Source: Methanobrevibacter sp.
Lineage (GTDB): Archaea > Methanobacteriota > Methanobacteria > Methanobacteriales > Methanobacteriaceae
NCBI RefSeq assembly: GCF_017427765.1
Contig: NZ_JAFRSC010000017.1
Location: 1-58,006, forward strand
Reading direction: 5' to 3'
Length of the DNA: 58,006 nt
Shown here: positions 38,945-48,752 of the stretch, piece by piece
Layout: every line of letters begins with the position of its first letter
How positions within the stretch are numbered: position 1 is the first letter of the stretch
The notes under the pieces: generated by a model
Told to the model about the DNA's origin: nothing
What the model saw: only the letters and a program-made list of their open reading frames with translations
Databases searched by the model: none
Translations under genes and position numbers: made by a program

Positions 38945-40333
38945 TTATGAAACTGTATTTTCAATTTTTTCCTTATCCTCGATATAGACAATAACCAGAA
39001 TAAGCATAATGATATGTAAAACAAGCAGAATCAAGGAAGTCTGGTTAAATGCAATGACCGATGCAAAATTATGATCAATATTGCCCCCTGCCAAAACAGC
39101 CACCATTACAACAACCATTGATGAACCTATGGCTGCAAAAATCTGTCTTAATGTATTGTTGACTGCAGTACCATCTTCCACCTTATCGGAAACCATTGTC
39201 AGAGCCCATGTTGTTGCAGGCATCAAAGCAAGCCCTGAGCCGATATAACGGATTGACTGAGTTATCATCATGAATTCAAATGATGAATCCTGTGTATAAA
39301 ACATCATTGTTGCAAATCCGATTATTGAAAGAACACAACCCATTATTAGAACCTTTTTGATTCCAATTCTGTTTGTAAGAAGCGGACCTATGAAATTAAA
39401 TGCAATTATCAAAAGACCGCCCGGAAATAGCACAGAAGCGGAAATGATTGCAGAGTTGTACGCTATACCCTGAATAAATATTGGAACAAGCGCAGTGCAG
39501 CCGTTTAATGCGAAAAACAGAATGCAGACAAATATTGTACCCACTGAAAAATACTTGTTTTTAAGAATTGAAAGGTTAATGAGAGGCTTGTCCAATTTTG
39601 GCTGGCGCCTTACAAAGAGGATTAATGCAATGATACCGACAATAATCGGCGCAATTACAAAATAATGAGTAAAACCGTAATCTGCAACGTTTGTAAAACC
39701 AAGCATGACCCCACCACATCCGACAACTGAGAGTATTACAGACAAATAGTCCAGAGGATATTCTTCAGTTGGTGTGCTGTCCTTTACACGGATTAACCCT
39801 AAAACTATAATAATTATAGATGCTATTGTGAAAAATGAAAACAACGCTCTCCAGCCATATAACGTTATGACAAATCCGCCTATAAATGACCCGACAACAG
39901 GAGCTATTGCAACAACCAGCCCGTACAATCCCATATAGGTCTGCCATTTCTCTTCCGGAATGATTCTTAAAAGCAAAATCTGAACATAAGGCATTAAAAC
40001 ACCATTTCCAATTGCCTGAAAGACCCTACCTATAATTAACATCATTAATGAATTTGAAAAGTAGCATACGACTGACCCCAAAAGAAACATGATTAATGAA
40101 AAGAAAAATATTGTCCTTGAATTAAATCTACGAGATATGAAAGCACTTAATGGAATCATAACCCCTACAACAAGCAGAAACGCAGAATATGACCACTGCG
40201 CCTGTGTTGATGAGACTGAAAAGTCACTCATCAGATAGACCACTCCTGTTGTGATTATTCCTTGGGATACTGTTATTAAGCTAGTGGTTAATGTAAACAA
40301 AACCAACAGCTGCATTTTATTGTCTAATTTCAT
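38945..40333 (-). CDS. MFS drug-efflux-type transporter (DHA2/EmrB-like, 14 TM)
   Basis: A 462-residue major facilitator with about fourteen membrane segments. The loop near residue 60 is FISRRFNSRTIFF (motif A-like) and the MLGRVFQAIGNG-type segment (IIGRVFQAIGNGVLMP) matches the DHA2 signature; GPLLTNRIGIKKVL is the second loop. These proteins export drugs or metabolites with protons. ATG 40333 is preferred because GGTGA precedes it. The substrate is unknown. No EmrA-like partner is nearby. Confidence 0.85.
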   Translation of the reverse strand: MKLDNKMQLLVLFTLTTSLITVSQGIITTGVVYLMSDFSVSSTQAQWSYSAFLLVVGVMIPLSAFISRRFNSRTIFFFSLIMFLLGSVVCYFSNSLMMLIIGRVFQAIGNGVLMPYVQILLLRIIPEEKWQTYMGLYGLVVAIAPVVGSFIGGFVITLYGWRALFSFFTIASIIIIVLGLIRVKDSTPTEEYPLDYLSVILSVVGCGGVMLGFTNVADYGFTHYFVIAPIIVGIIALILFVRRQPKLDKPLINLSILKNKYFSVGTIFVCILFFALNGCTALVPIFIQGIAYNSAIISASVLFPGGLLIIAFNFIGPLLTNRIGIKKVLIMGCVLSIIGFATMMFYTQDSSFEFMMITQSIRYIGSGLALMPATTWALTMVSDKVEDGTAVNNTLRQIFAAIGSSMVVVMVAVLAGGNIDHNFASVIAFNQTSLILLVLHIIMLILVIVYIEDKEKIENTVS

Positions 40334-40482
40334 GTTCACCATTTTACAAAAAGTAAGTTAATAATTATTATTTAATGTAACATAATTTATAATTTATAGG
40401 TTATATCCTTTTTTAAATTCAATTAAATCAAATATAAATGCTTAAATATTCATTTTTTACATAATTTTATTTAGTGATAATT

Positions 40483-43400
40483 ATGAAGGTTCTAAAAATT
40501 ATGATTGTCATGCTCATATTAATCATGTCGGTGGGCGCTGTTTGTGCATCGCAGGACACCACCGAGAATATAATAGGTGATGACAGTCCGGAAATCTTAA
40601 AAACCGTGCAGGAGGATATAGCAACCGAGGATAGTTCGGATATTTTGAAAACTACTCAAAACGATATATTCACTGCAGGTGAAGGTTCATTCACCAATCT
40701 GACTGACGAAATAACTGGAAAAGATTCGATTGATTTAACTCGAAACTATAAATTCAACAACGAAACTGACAATAATACAGGAATAATCATTAAAACGGAG
40801 AATTTCGTTATTAACGGTAACGGTTATACAATTGATGCGACCAACCAGTCAAGAATATTCAATATTACCGCAAATAACATAACATTGAACAATCTGATTT
40901 TAACTGGAGGAAATGCAAAAAACGGTGGAGCAATATACTCCACAGGAACATTAACATTAAACAATGTGACTTTCACCACCAACTATGCAACTGAAAGAGG
41001 CGGTGCCATAGCACTAAGTGAAAATGTAACCCTTACCTGCAACAATACTAAATTTATAGACAATTATGGTGAAGCAGGTTCATCAATATATGTTAAAAAT
41101 AGTAACTTAACTCTTTGCAATTCATATATAACCTCAAATATATTTTCTAAACATGGTCAAATCTTATTTACTAAATCAAAGATTTATGTGGAAAATACCA
41201 CTTTCATCAATATTGCGGCTTCATATACTCCCGCATTACATGTTGAAGAAGGAAAAGAGGTATACATAATTAATTCCAAATTTACTAATTTAATGGCAAA
41301 TATTAGTGCAGGCGCATTAGCTGTTAGAAGTGTAGGTTATGTATATATTAAAGATTGTGAATTTATAAACACTACTTCCTCCAAAAATGCGGGAGCTATT
41401 CTTGCAGACATTGCTGGAAGCCAGGGACTAGATGGTAATGTAACAGTAATAGATACAATATTTAGAGACACTTATTCTGAATTCGGTGGAGCATATCTTC
41501 AATTGGGCGGAAATTTATCGATGGCCAATACTGAATTCACAAACAGCCATGCGGAATATAATGGAGGTGCAATTTACCTTTCTTATACCGTTAGTGAAAT
41601 AAATAACTGTACTTTTACCTCAAATGGTGTTGAAATAGATGAATATGGTTATCCGACTTATGGTGGTGCAATATTCAGCGATATCTCTACATTAAATGTA
41701 GATAAATCTAAATTCATCAACAACACCGCAAGTACAGGAAATGCAATCTATGCATATGACACATCATACAACATTAAAAATTCACTATTTGAAAACAACA
41801 CAAACCCAATATACACATTCTTCGATAAAGAAGGCATCTTAGAAAATAATGTTTACATTAATGATGATAACATCTCAACTAACAATGAATTCTATGCATC
41901 AGTAATGACTGGGCAAGGCATGCAATTAACATTGATTAACAATACCATCAACATCATTACCCCTCCAACCAAATTTGATTTACGAGATTACAGATGGGTT
42001 ACACCAGTTAGAAACCAAGGATGGATGGGCGCATGCTGGACATTCGGAATGACAAGTGCTTTAGAGTCTGCATTATTGAAAGCTACAGGCATCAGCGCTG
42101 ATTTTTCAGAAAACAACATGCAAAATACCATGTTAAGATACTCCATTTATGGTTTTTCCGAATTATATGAAGGTGCAGCGAACGTCATTGGCGCATCTTA
42201 CCTATTGAGCTGGTTTGGAGCATTTCCACAGGATGCAGATACCTATGATGAACTTGGAAAAATTTCACCAGTTATCACAACACTGAATGATCTTCATGTT
42301 CAGGATGTGATGTTCATACCTAACAATGAAATACCAAACGGCACACAACTCAAATTGGCAATCATGAAATATGGTGCTTTAGACGTGTGCTATTTCGGAC
42401 AATCCACATATGATGAAAAAAATCCTTATTATAACCCTGACACCTATGGCCAATATGTCAATGTAACTAAAACTCCAAACCATGAAGTTTCAGTTGTTGG
42501 CTGGGATGACAATTTCCCAAAAGAAAAATTCCTAATCACCCCACCGGGCGATGGTGCATGGATTATCAAAAACAGCTGGGATACCAATTGGGGAGACAAA
42601 GGATATTTATATGTTTCATATTATGACAAATCATTTTTACCATCCAATGAAATAATTGATTATGCTACAGCAATACTAATTGAAAATACCGAACCGTACA
42701 ATAAAAACTACCAATATGACTTAGTGTGGGGAGGCGAATTCTTAGAGAATCCTTTCGGAGACACTGTAAGTTATTACAATGAGTTTGAAGCTTTGGATGA
42801 TGATTTGATTGCTGCTGTGGGAACATACTTCAACCAAAGCGGCATCAATTACAAAGTTGAAATTTATGTAAATGACGATTTGAAATTGACTCAAGAGGGA
42901 GTGTCACCTTATGTAGGTTACCACACTATCAAATTAAACGAATACATACCCGTTAAAAAAGGAGATGTTTTCAAAGCGATAGTGACCTCAAATGCTATGC
43001 CATACATTAATTTCGCAGATGCAAGAACACATTACACTGAAAATATTTCATTTGCCAATTTTGAAGGAATTTGGGAAGATTGTTATTATGGTAATTTTAC
43101 TGCTTGTGTAAAAGTTTATACAGTGGCAGATCCAAGCAGACAAACATTTACCGCATTGGAAAAACTCATCAATTCCTCTGAAAACTATTTGGAGTTATCT
43201 TGCGATTACACATTCAACAACGAAACAGATAACAAAACCGGAATCATAATCAACAGAGATAACATTGTCATCAACGGTAACGGCCATATACTTAACGCAA
43301 CCAAACAGTCAAGAATATTCAACATTGCCGCAAACAACGTGACATTAAGCAATCTGATTTTAACTGGAGGAAATGCAGAAAACAATGGGGCAATATACAC

Positions 43401-46400
43401 TAATGGAACACTAACCTTAAACAACGTTACTTTCATTGACAACTATGCAAGCCAAAACAGTGGGGCTATAGGACTTTATGTCAATGCAACCATCAATATC
43501 AACAATTCCAGATTCATAAACAATTATGCTGGAAGTTTAGGTTCATCAATAGGCGTTATAAATGGAATCCTGAACATTTACAATACAGAGTTTACCTCAG
43601 ATATATCCACTAAATGTGGCCAAATCTTTCTTATGGCTGCAGAAGGTTATGTGGAAAACACTACATTTGCAAACATTGTTTCCGATTACACACCTGCAAT
43701 ATTTCTTAATACAGTAAAAGCAATAACTGTAATTAATTCCAAATTCATTAATTTAACTGCCAACATCTCATCAGGTGCAATATGTGTTAAAGAAGGAGGA
43801 GTAACATACATCAGAAATTGTGAATTCATAAACACCACTTCTTCTAAAAATGCAGGAGCAATCCTAGCAGATATTGCTGGGTCAACTGGCCGCCATTCAG
43901 GTAATGTGACCATACTGGATACCGTATTTAAGGACAGTTCTTCTGGATTTGGAGGAGCTTATATTCAATTCGGTGGAAAACTCTTCTTAAACAATACTGA
44001 GTTTATAAACAATCACGCTACATTCAACGGCGGATCAGTTTATATTTCATATGTTGACTTTGCTGAAATCAACAACTGTAATTTCACCTCAAACAGTGTG
44101 GATATATTTGAAGGATATCCTACCTACGGCGGTGCAATGGTTCTTGATATGAGTACTGCAAATATAGACAAATGCAGATTCATCAACAACACTGCAAGTG
44201 CAGGTAGTGCAATTTATGCATATGATACATCATATGACATTAAAAATTCCCTATTCGAAAACAACACAAACCCAATCTACACATTCTTCGATAAGAAATC
44301 AAATCGGGAAAACAATGTTTACATTAATGATGATAATGTCTCAACAAACAATACTTATTATGCAACATTTGTCACTGTAGAAGGCATACAGTTAACATTA
44401 CTCAATAACACCATCAATATCACTGTTATTCCAGATAAATTTGATTTGCGTGATTATGGCTGGGTTTCACCTGTCAGAGACCAAGGATGGATGGGGTCCT
44501 GCTGGGCATTCGGAATGACCGGCGCCCTGGAATCAGCATTACTGAAAGCCACAGGATTAAAAGCTGACCTTTCGGAAAACAACATGCAGAATAGCCTGCT
44601 AAGATATTCAATTTACGGTTTTCCTCTTTACTTTGAGGGTGGAAACAATATTCTTTCCACAGGTTATCTGTTGAGCTGGCTTGGAGCATTCATACAGGAT
44701 GCAGATACCTATGATGAGTTTGGAAAACTTTCACCATTAATCACAACTGACCAGGATATCCACATCCAGGACGTGATGTTTACACTTAACAATGAAATAC
44801 CAAACGGCACTCAACTCAAATTGGCAATCATGAAATATGGTGCTTTAGATGTGAACTATTTCGGACAATCCACATATGATGAAAAAAATCCTTATTATAA
44901 CCCTAAAACATGTGCCCAATATGTCAATGCAACTCTTACTCCAAACCATGTAGTTTCAGTTGTTGGCTGGGACGACAATTTCCCAAAAGAAAAATTCCTA
45001 ATCACCCCACCGGGCGATGGTGCATGGATTATCAAAAACAGCTGGGGCACTAGCTTTGGAGAAAACGGATACATGTATGTTTCATATTATGATAAAACAT
45101 TTGTGAGATCCACTGATGTGAGCACTTATGCTACATCAATAATAATTGAAAATACAGTGCAATACAATAAGAACTATCAATATGATATAATGTGGGAAGG
45201 ATATTTCGAAAAATACAACGAAACAGTAAGTTATATGAATGTATTTGAAGCTTTGGATGATGATTTGATTGCAGCAGTTGGAACATACTTCAACCAAAGC
45301 GGCATCAATTACAAAGTTGAAATCTTTGTAAATGATGAGTTAAAACTGACTCAAGAAGGAATATCTCCATACTTAGGTTACCGCACAATCAAATTAAACG
45401 AATACATACCCGTTAAAAAAGGAGATATATTCAAAGCAGTGATAACCTCCAATAGTGTGCCAATCATTGAATTAGAATATAGCAGAGTACATTATAGTGA
45501 AAATCTCTCATTTGTTTGCATTGACGGTGAAACCTGGAAAGATGCCTACAAATTAGGTTATATTGCCTGTTTGAAAGCATACACTGTTGCAGACAACAGT
45601 GAGAATTTGGAAAAATACTATTCCGATGACACACCTGTTGCGGTTAAAGTCAGTCCAGGTGAAAAAGTCACATTTGAAATTAATGGCATAACTGCAACTG
45701 TTACAGCAGATGAAAACGGAACTGCAGAGCTTGGAATTAACTTAGAACCTGGAAAATACAATTTAGCTGTAAAAACCAAAGACTATAATGTTGTATATCC
45801 TATTGAAATAAAAAGCACTATCAACTCTGAAGATATAGCTGTTAACTATAACGGCGACTGTGACTACAAAATCCAATTAACCGACGCCACCGGAAAAGGT
45901 TTAAACAACACTGCAGTCAACGTAACTGTTAACGGCCAAACCAGCGAATATACCACAGACAGTGAGGGATGTGTAACTGTTAACTTCACCAAATTAACCG
46001 AGGACCAGCAAATCAGCGTTGCAAATCCAGTTACTGGTGAAACCAGTTTAAATACAATTAAAGTCAATGAACGGGATGACAGTAAATTTGCAAACATTAC
46101 AGTTGATAAAAGTAACCTCAGTGCTATTTTAATGGATGTTAACGGCAGTGCAATTGCATTTGCTCCAATAAGCTATAAAGTCAACGGTGCTGAAACAAAC
46201 ACTACAACTGACAGCGAAGGTAAGTTATTAATTTCCCTAGAGTCCAATGCACTTATAGAAATAAATTATGCTGGTGATAATATAACCGCACCTGCTGATT
46301 TGACCATAAATGTGAAAAACATCGTTCCAATAAGAACCAACACTACAATTGAAGGTAACGACTACACAACCTACGCTATCGATTACTACGCTGGCGAACG

Positions 46401-46935
46401 TGGAGGATACTTCAAAGTAAGGTTAGTTGATATCAACGGCAATATCCTTTCCAACAAATCCGTAAAAATCGGATTCAACGGTAAAGTATACAACACAACC
46501 ACAAATGAAACCGGATGGGCACAATTGCAAATCAACCTGGCTAAAGCAGGAACATATACATTTGCAGTAGGATTTTTAGGTGATGACAACTACTTCGGAG
46601 CATTTGCAGTATACAAAATCACTGTAAACAAGAAAACAACAAGCATAAGCGCTCCTGAAAAAACCTACAGAGCATCTGCAGCAACCAAATCATATACAGT
46701 AACACTTAAAACCGACAAAGGATCATCCATTGACGGTAAAACCTACCTCCAAGAAGGTAAAACAATAAAACTGACTGTAAATGGTAATACATACACTGCA
46801 AAAACAAATGCAAAAGGAGAAGCTACCTTCAAGTTAAGCCTAACTCGAAGAGGCACATACAACGCTGCAGTAAACTTTGCAGGAGACAACACCTACCAAG
46901 CTTCAAAAGCAACCACAAAAATTAGAATCAACTAG
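40483..46935 (+). CDS. Giant secreted beta-helix protein with two papain-like (C1A) peptidase domains
   Basis: A roughly 2150-residue surface protein. After a signal peptide (residues 1-22, ending CAS) come: a beta-helix of Asn-rich repeats (~60-480), a C1A peptidase (~494-715; C518, H667, N697), a lectin-like segment (~735-880), then a second copy of the same three parts (beta-helix ~900-1310; C1A ~1316-1540 with C1340, H1489, N1519), and Ig-like repeats to the end. Active-site boxes are GACWTFG and GSCWAFG, with the usual Asn in KNSWD/KNSWG. No membrane or pseudomurein anchor is visible. It probably cleaves or binds neighbouring cell walls or host proteins. ATG 40483 fits the AGTGAT binding site. 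Confidence 0.88.
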   Translation: MKVLKIMIVMLILIMSVGAVCASQDTTENIIGDDSPEILKTVQEDIATEDSSDILKTTQNDIFTAGEGSFTNLTDEITGKDSIDLTRNYKFNNETDNNTGIIIKTENFVINGNGYTIDATNQSRIFNITANNITLNNLILTGGNAKNGGAIYSTGTLTLNNVTFTTNYATERGGAIALSENVTLTCNNTKFIDNYGEAGSSIYVKNSNLTLCNSYITSNIFSKHGQILFTKSKIYVENTTFINIAASYTPALHVEEGKEVYIINSKFTNLMANISAGALAVRSVGYVYIKDCEFINTTSSKNAGAILADIAGSQGLDGNVTVIDTIFRDTYSEFGGAYLQLGGNLSMANTEFTNSHAEYNGGAIYLSYTVSEINNCTFTSNGVEIDEYGYPTYGGAIFSDISTLNVDKSKFINNTASTGNAIYAYDTSYNIKNSLFENNTNPIYTFFDKEGILENNVYINDDNISTNNEFYASVMTGQGMQLTLINNTINIITPPTKFDLRDYRWVTPVRNQGWMGACWTFGMTSALESALLKATGISADFSENNMQNTMLRYSIYGFSELYEGAANVIGASYLLSWFGAFPQDADTYDELGKISPVITTLNDLHVQDVMFIPNNEIPNGTQLKLAIMKYGALDVCYFGQSTYDEKNPYYNPDTYGQYVNVTKTPNHEVSVVGWDDNFPKEKFLITPPGDGAWIIKNSWDTNWGDKGYLYVSYYDKSFLPSNEIIDYATAILIENTEPYNKNYQYDLVWGGEFLENPFGDTVSYYNEFEALDDDLIAAVGTYFNQSGINYKVEIYVNDDLKLTQEGVSPYVGYHTIKLNEYIPVKKGDVFKAIVTSNAMPYINFADARTHYTENISFANFEGIWEDCYYGNFTACVKVYTVADPSRQTFTALEKLINSSENYLELSCDYTFNNETDNKTGIIINRDNIVINGNGHILNATKQSRIFNIAANNVTLSNLILTGGNAENNGAIYTNGTLTLNNVTFIDNYASQNSGAIGLYVNATININNSRFINNYAGSLGSSIGVINGILNIYNTEFTSDISTKCGQIFLMAAEGYVENTTFANIVSDYTPAIFLNTVKAITVINSKFINLTANISSGAICVKEGGVTYIRNCEFINTTSSKNAGAILADIAGSTGRHSGNVTILDTVFKDSSSGFGGAYIQFGGKLFLNNTEFINNHATFNGGSVYISYVDFAEINNCNFTSNSVDIFEGYPTYGGAMVLDMSTANIDKCRFINNTASAGSAIYAYDTSYDIKNSLFENNTNPIYTFFDKKSNRENNVYINDDNVSTNNTYYATFVTVEGIQLTLLNNTINITVIPDKFDLRDYGWVSPVRDQGWMGSCWAFGMTGALESALLKATGLKADLSENNMQNSLLRYSIYGFPLYFEGGNNILSTGYLLSWLGAFIQDADTYDEFGKLSPLITTDQDIHIQDVMFTLNNEIPNGTQLKLAIMKYGALDVNYFGQSTYDEKNPYYNPKTCAQYVNATLTPNHVVSVVGWDDNFPKEKFLITPPGDGAWIIKNSWGTSFGENGYMYVSYYDKTFVRSTDVSTYATSIIIENTVQYNKNYQYDIMWEGYFEKYNETVSYMNVFEALDDDLIAAVGTYFNQSGINYKVEIFVNDELKLTQEGISPYLGYRTIKLNEYIPVKKGDIFKAVITSNSVPIIELEYSRVHYSENLSFVCIDGETWKDAYKLGYIACLKAYTVADNSENLEKYYSDDTPVAVKVSPGEKVTFEINGITATVTADENGTAELGINLEPGKYNLAVKTKDYNVVYPIEIKSTINSEDIAVNYNGDCDYKIQLTDATGKGLNNTAVNVTVNGQTSEYTTDSEGCVTVNFTKLTEDQQISVANPVTGETSLNTIKVNERDDSKFANITVDKSNLSAILMDVNGSAIAFAPISYKVNGAETNTTTDSEGKLLISLESNALIEINYAGDNITAPADLTINVKNIVPIRTNTTIEGNDYTTYAIDYYAGERGGYFKVRLVDINGNILSNKSVKIGFNGKVYNTTTNETGWAQLQINLAKAGTYTFAVGFLGDDNYFGAFAVYKITVNKKTTSISAPEKTYRASAATKSYTVTLKTDKGSSIDGKTYLQEGKTIKLTVNGNTYTAKTNAKGEATFKLSLTRRGTYNAAVNFAGDNTYQASKATTKIRIN
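40750..45600 (+). repeat. Internal ~2.46-kb tandem duplication in the giant protein gene
   Basis: The block from about 40750 to 43130 recurs at about 43210 to 45600 at an offset of about 2460 bases (the Cys codons are 2466 apart, the FNNETDN codons 2460). Parts near the His and Asn of the protease are almost identical in DNA, such as GGCGATGGTGCATGGATTAT in both copies, while the beta-helix parts have diverged. This pattern fits old duplication plus gene conversion of the protease region. Confidence 0.85.
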
Positions 46936-46961
46936 AAGAGACTAACCTCTCTTCTAACTTT
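46934..46961 (+). terminator. Terminator of the giant protein gene
   Basis: AGAAGAG (46934-46940) pairs with CTCTTCT (46949-46955), followed by a T run. Confidence 0.65.
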
Positions 46962-47119
46962 TTATTTTATAACAAAAACATCATATAATAATGCACAATA
47001 CTTCTTTTAACAAATTTTAAACTGTGCAAATAAAAACTTCATAAAAATAGAATAAAAAAGGAGTCATTATAAAAATAATAACTCAAAATAGTCAATTTGA
47101 CCAATTAGAGAAAATCAAT

Positions 47120-47389
47120 TTACATTAATCTTCCAACACCAGTAATTTCAATACTGGCTACGCCTTCAATAGCTTGAACCATTTCTTCAACAGCTTCAGA
47201 TCCGCCTTCACCATCTTCGGTAATGAAGTTTAAGATAATTGCAACTAAACCAAAAGCAATTGGTTCTTCAGCAATATCGTGGATTTCAGCACCTTCAGGC
47301 ATTGAATCTTTAATGGTTGCTTTAATAGCTTCTAAATCTACATCAGGACTGTCTGGCATAATTTTCATAGTTGTTAATACTTCACCCAT
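47120..47389 (-). CDS. ef1b: Translation elongation factor aEF-1beta
   Basis: An 89-residue nucleotide-exchange factor for aEF-1alpha. It begins MGEVLTTMKIMPDSPDVDLE and contains HDIAEEPIAFGLVAI and the C-terminal VASIEITGVGRLM, hallmarks of the archaeal protein. A Zn-ribbon protein gene lies just upstream on the same strand, the common archaeal pairing. Confidence 0.95.
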   Translation of the reverse strand: MGEVLTTMKIMPDSPDVDLEAIKATIKDSMPEGAEIHDIAEEPIAFGLVAIILNFITEDGEGGSEAVEEMVQAIEGVASIEITGVGRLM

Positions 47390-47412
47390 TCTAATTCCTC
47401 CATTATATAAAC

Positions 47413-47574
47413 TTATGGTCCTTCAAAACCACATTCACATTTATAAGCGTGACCAAAGGTACGGCATTTTTCACATCTTGCTATTTTTGCTCCACATTCT
47501 GGGCATTCGAATTCTACGAATGGGCCAGTTAATGGAATTTCTTGTTTACATGAAATACATTCTACAGTTTTCAT
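47413..47574 (-). CDS. Small zinc-ribbon protein (HVO_2753/DUF1610-like)
   Basis: A 53-residue protein with four cysteine pairs: CISC, CPEC, CEKC and CECGF, each typical of a zinc knuckle. This is the conserved archaeal small zinc-finger protein that often precedes the ef1b gene. ATG 47574 has an AGGTGAT binding site. It is likely co-transcribed with ef1b and overlaps the end of mfnE. Confidence 0.9.
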   Translation of the reverse strand: MKTVECISCKQEIPLTGPFVEFECPECGAKIARCEKCRTFGHAYKCECGFEGP

Positions 47575-47576
47575 TT

Positions 47577-48245
47577 TTAATCACCTATTATTTGTGTGTA
47601 ATCGAAATTGTAATCATTTACATTATCATCTATAAGAGATAAAACCCTTTCGGGATATTTTCCATTCACAACATAACAATTAGTCCCAAACCTCAATAAA
47701 AGACGTGGCAGCATTACATCAATCGACGACTCCTGAAAAGTTAGTAAAGTTTTTGCATCGATTTTACTTATGAATGTTGAACCAACCTCTTTCGGTTCTT
47801 GGGTATATATACCATTTACATTTGTTACTATTAAAAGGTTTGCATTTAGAAGATGTGAAACGTATGCTGCAATAGAATCTGAAGTCACATCCCAGCTGCA
47901 TTCAAAGGGATCTTCTGTTTTTAAAAATTCTGAAACTGCAAAAATTGGAGTGAACCCCTCATCTGAAATGTTATTAACCTCTTCAAGAGTATGCGCAAGT
48001 CTTGCTGATTCCACCTTGTCATCGACCAGCTTAGCTATTATGTCCATGCAATCAATAGCTGTCCAGTGGTTAACCTCTTCTGAGAAATTCTGCTCATCAT
48101 TGTATTTACGGATAAGATTTGCAAATTCACCCCCGCCCAAAACAATGCAGGAATCTGTGTTTTTTAGCTTTTTTGCCAAATCTATTGCATAATCCGGGAA
48201 CAAACTTCCCCCAATTTTTACAACCTGTTTTATGATAAATATCAC
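47577..48245 (-). CDS. mfnE: Amino-acid-kinase-fold protein MfnE-like (methanofuran biosynthesis)
   Basis: A 222-residue kinase with QVVKIGGSLFP near the start (the amino-acid kinase glycine loop), IVLGGGEFANL, WDVTSDSIAAYV and LIVTNVNGIYTQ. MfnE phosphorylates the aminomethyl-furan phosphate that is later joined to the rest of methanofuran. The start is uncertain: GTG 48245 has no strong binding site. The Zn-ribbon and ef1b genes follow. The name rests on family resemblance; a general amino-acid kinase is the alternative. Confidence 0.8.
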   Translation of the reverse strand: MIFIIKQVVKIGGSLFPDYAIDLAKKLKNTDSCIVLGGGEFANLIRKYNDEQNFSEEVNHWTAIDCMDIIAKLVDDKVESARLAHTLEEVNNISDEGFTPIFAVSEFLKTEDPFECSWDVTSDSIAAYVSHLLNANLLIVTNVNGIYTQEPKEVGSTFISKIDAKTLLTFQESSIDVMLPRLLLRFGTNCYVVNGKYPERVLSLIDDNVNDYNFDYTQIIGD

Positions 48246-48290
48246 GACCCTGTTTAATTAAAAGTAGACCTCATCAAATGATAGTTTAGA

Positions 48291-48629
48291 CTATAAAAGT
48301 TTCAAATCCCCTGTCACTTCATCAAGTATTTCATCCTCATCAGGACCAAGCGCCAAAACTGTAATGCTTGATGTAGGTATCTGAGTACGTCCGGCATCAA
48401 CTACCAAATAATTGGCAATTCCATTTTCATCAGCCAACTTTTTAAGTTCAATCAGCTCCTCTTTTGTTTGAACCTTTAAAACCACTTTGGCATAAGCCTC
48501 GTTTTCCCACTTTCGGATTTTATCTGCAGGTGATTTTTTATATGCCCCAATGGCTCCATGACAGCACTGGGCTGCAATTTTACCCTTGCGCATTTTTAAA
48601 TCTGTTCTGACAATCATTACCTGTTTCAT
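48291..48629 (-). CDS. pth2: Peptidyl-tRNA hydrolase, archaeal type (Pth2)
   Basis: A 112-residue enzyme that frees tRNA from peptidyl-tRNA. It begins MKQVMIVRTDLKMRKGKIAAQCCHGAIGAY and ends with GRTQIPTSSITVLALGPDE, both diagnostic of Pth2 (active-site Lys in the KMRKGK segment). It is probably co-transcribed with mfnE (45 bases apart). Confidence 0.96.
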   Translation of the reverse strand: MKQVMIVRTDLKMRKGKIAAQCCHGAIGAYKKSPADKIRKWENEAYAKVVLKVQTKEELIELKKLADENGIANYLVVDAGRTQIPTSSITVLALGPDEDEILDEVTGDLKLL

Positions 48630-48752
48630 ATTATCATTTATTAAATATTTAATTAAAGGATTAAAAACTTTTTTGAAAACTAAATTTTTACAATAATTTA
48701 ATTAAATAGAATTAACAAAATTATCTATGATTATATTTTTAAGGAGATTATA

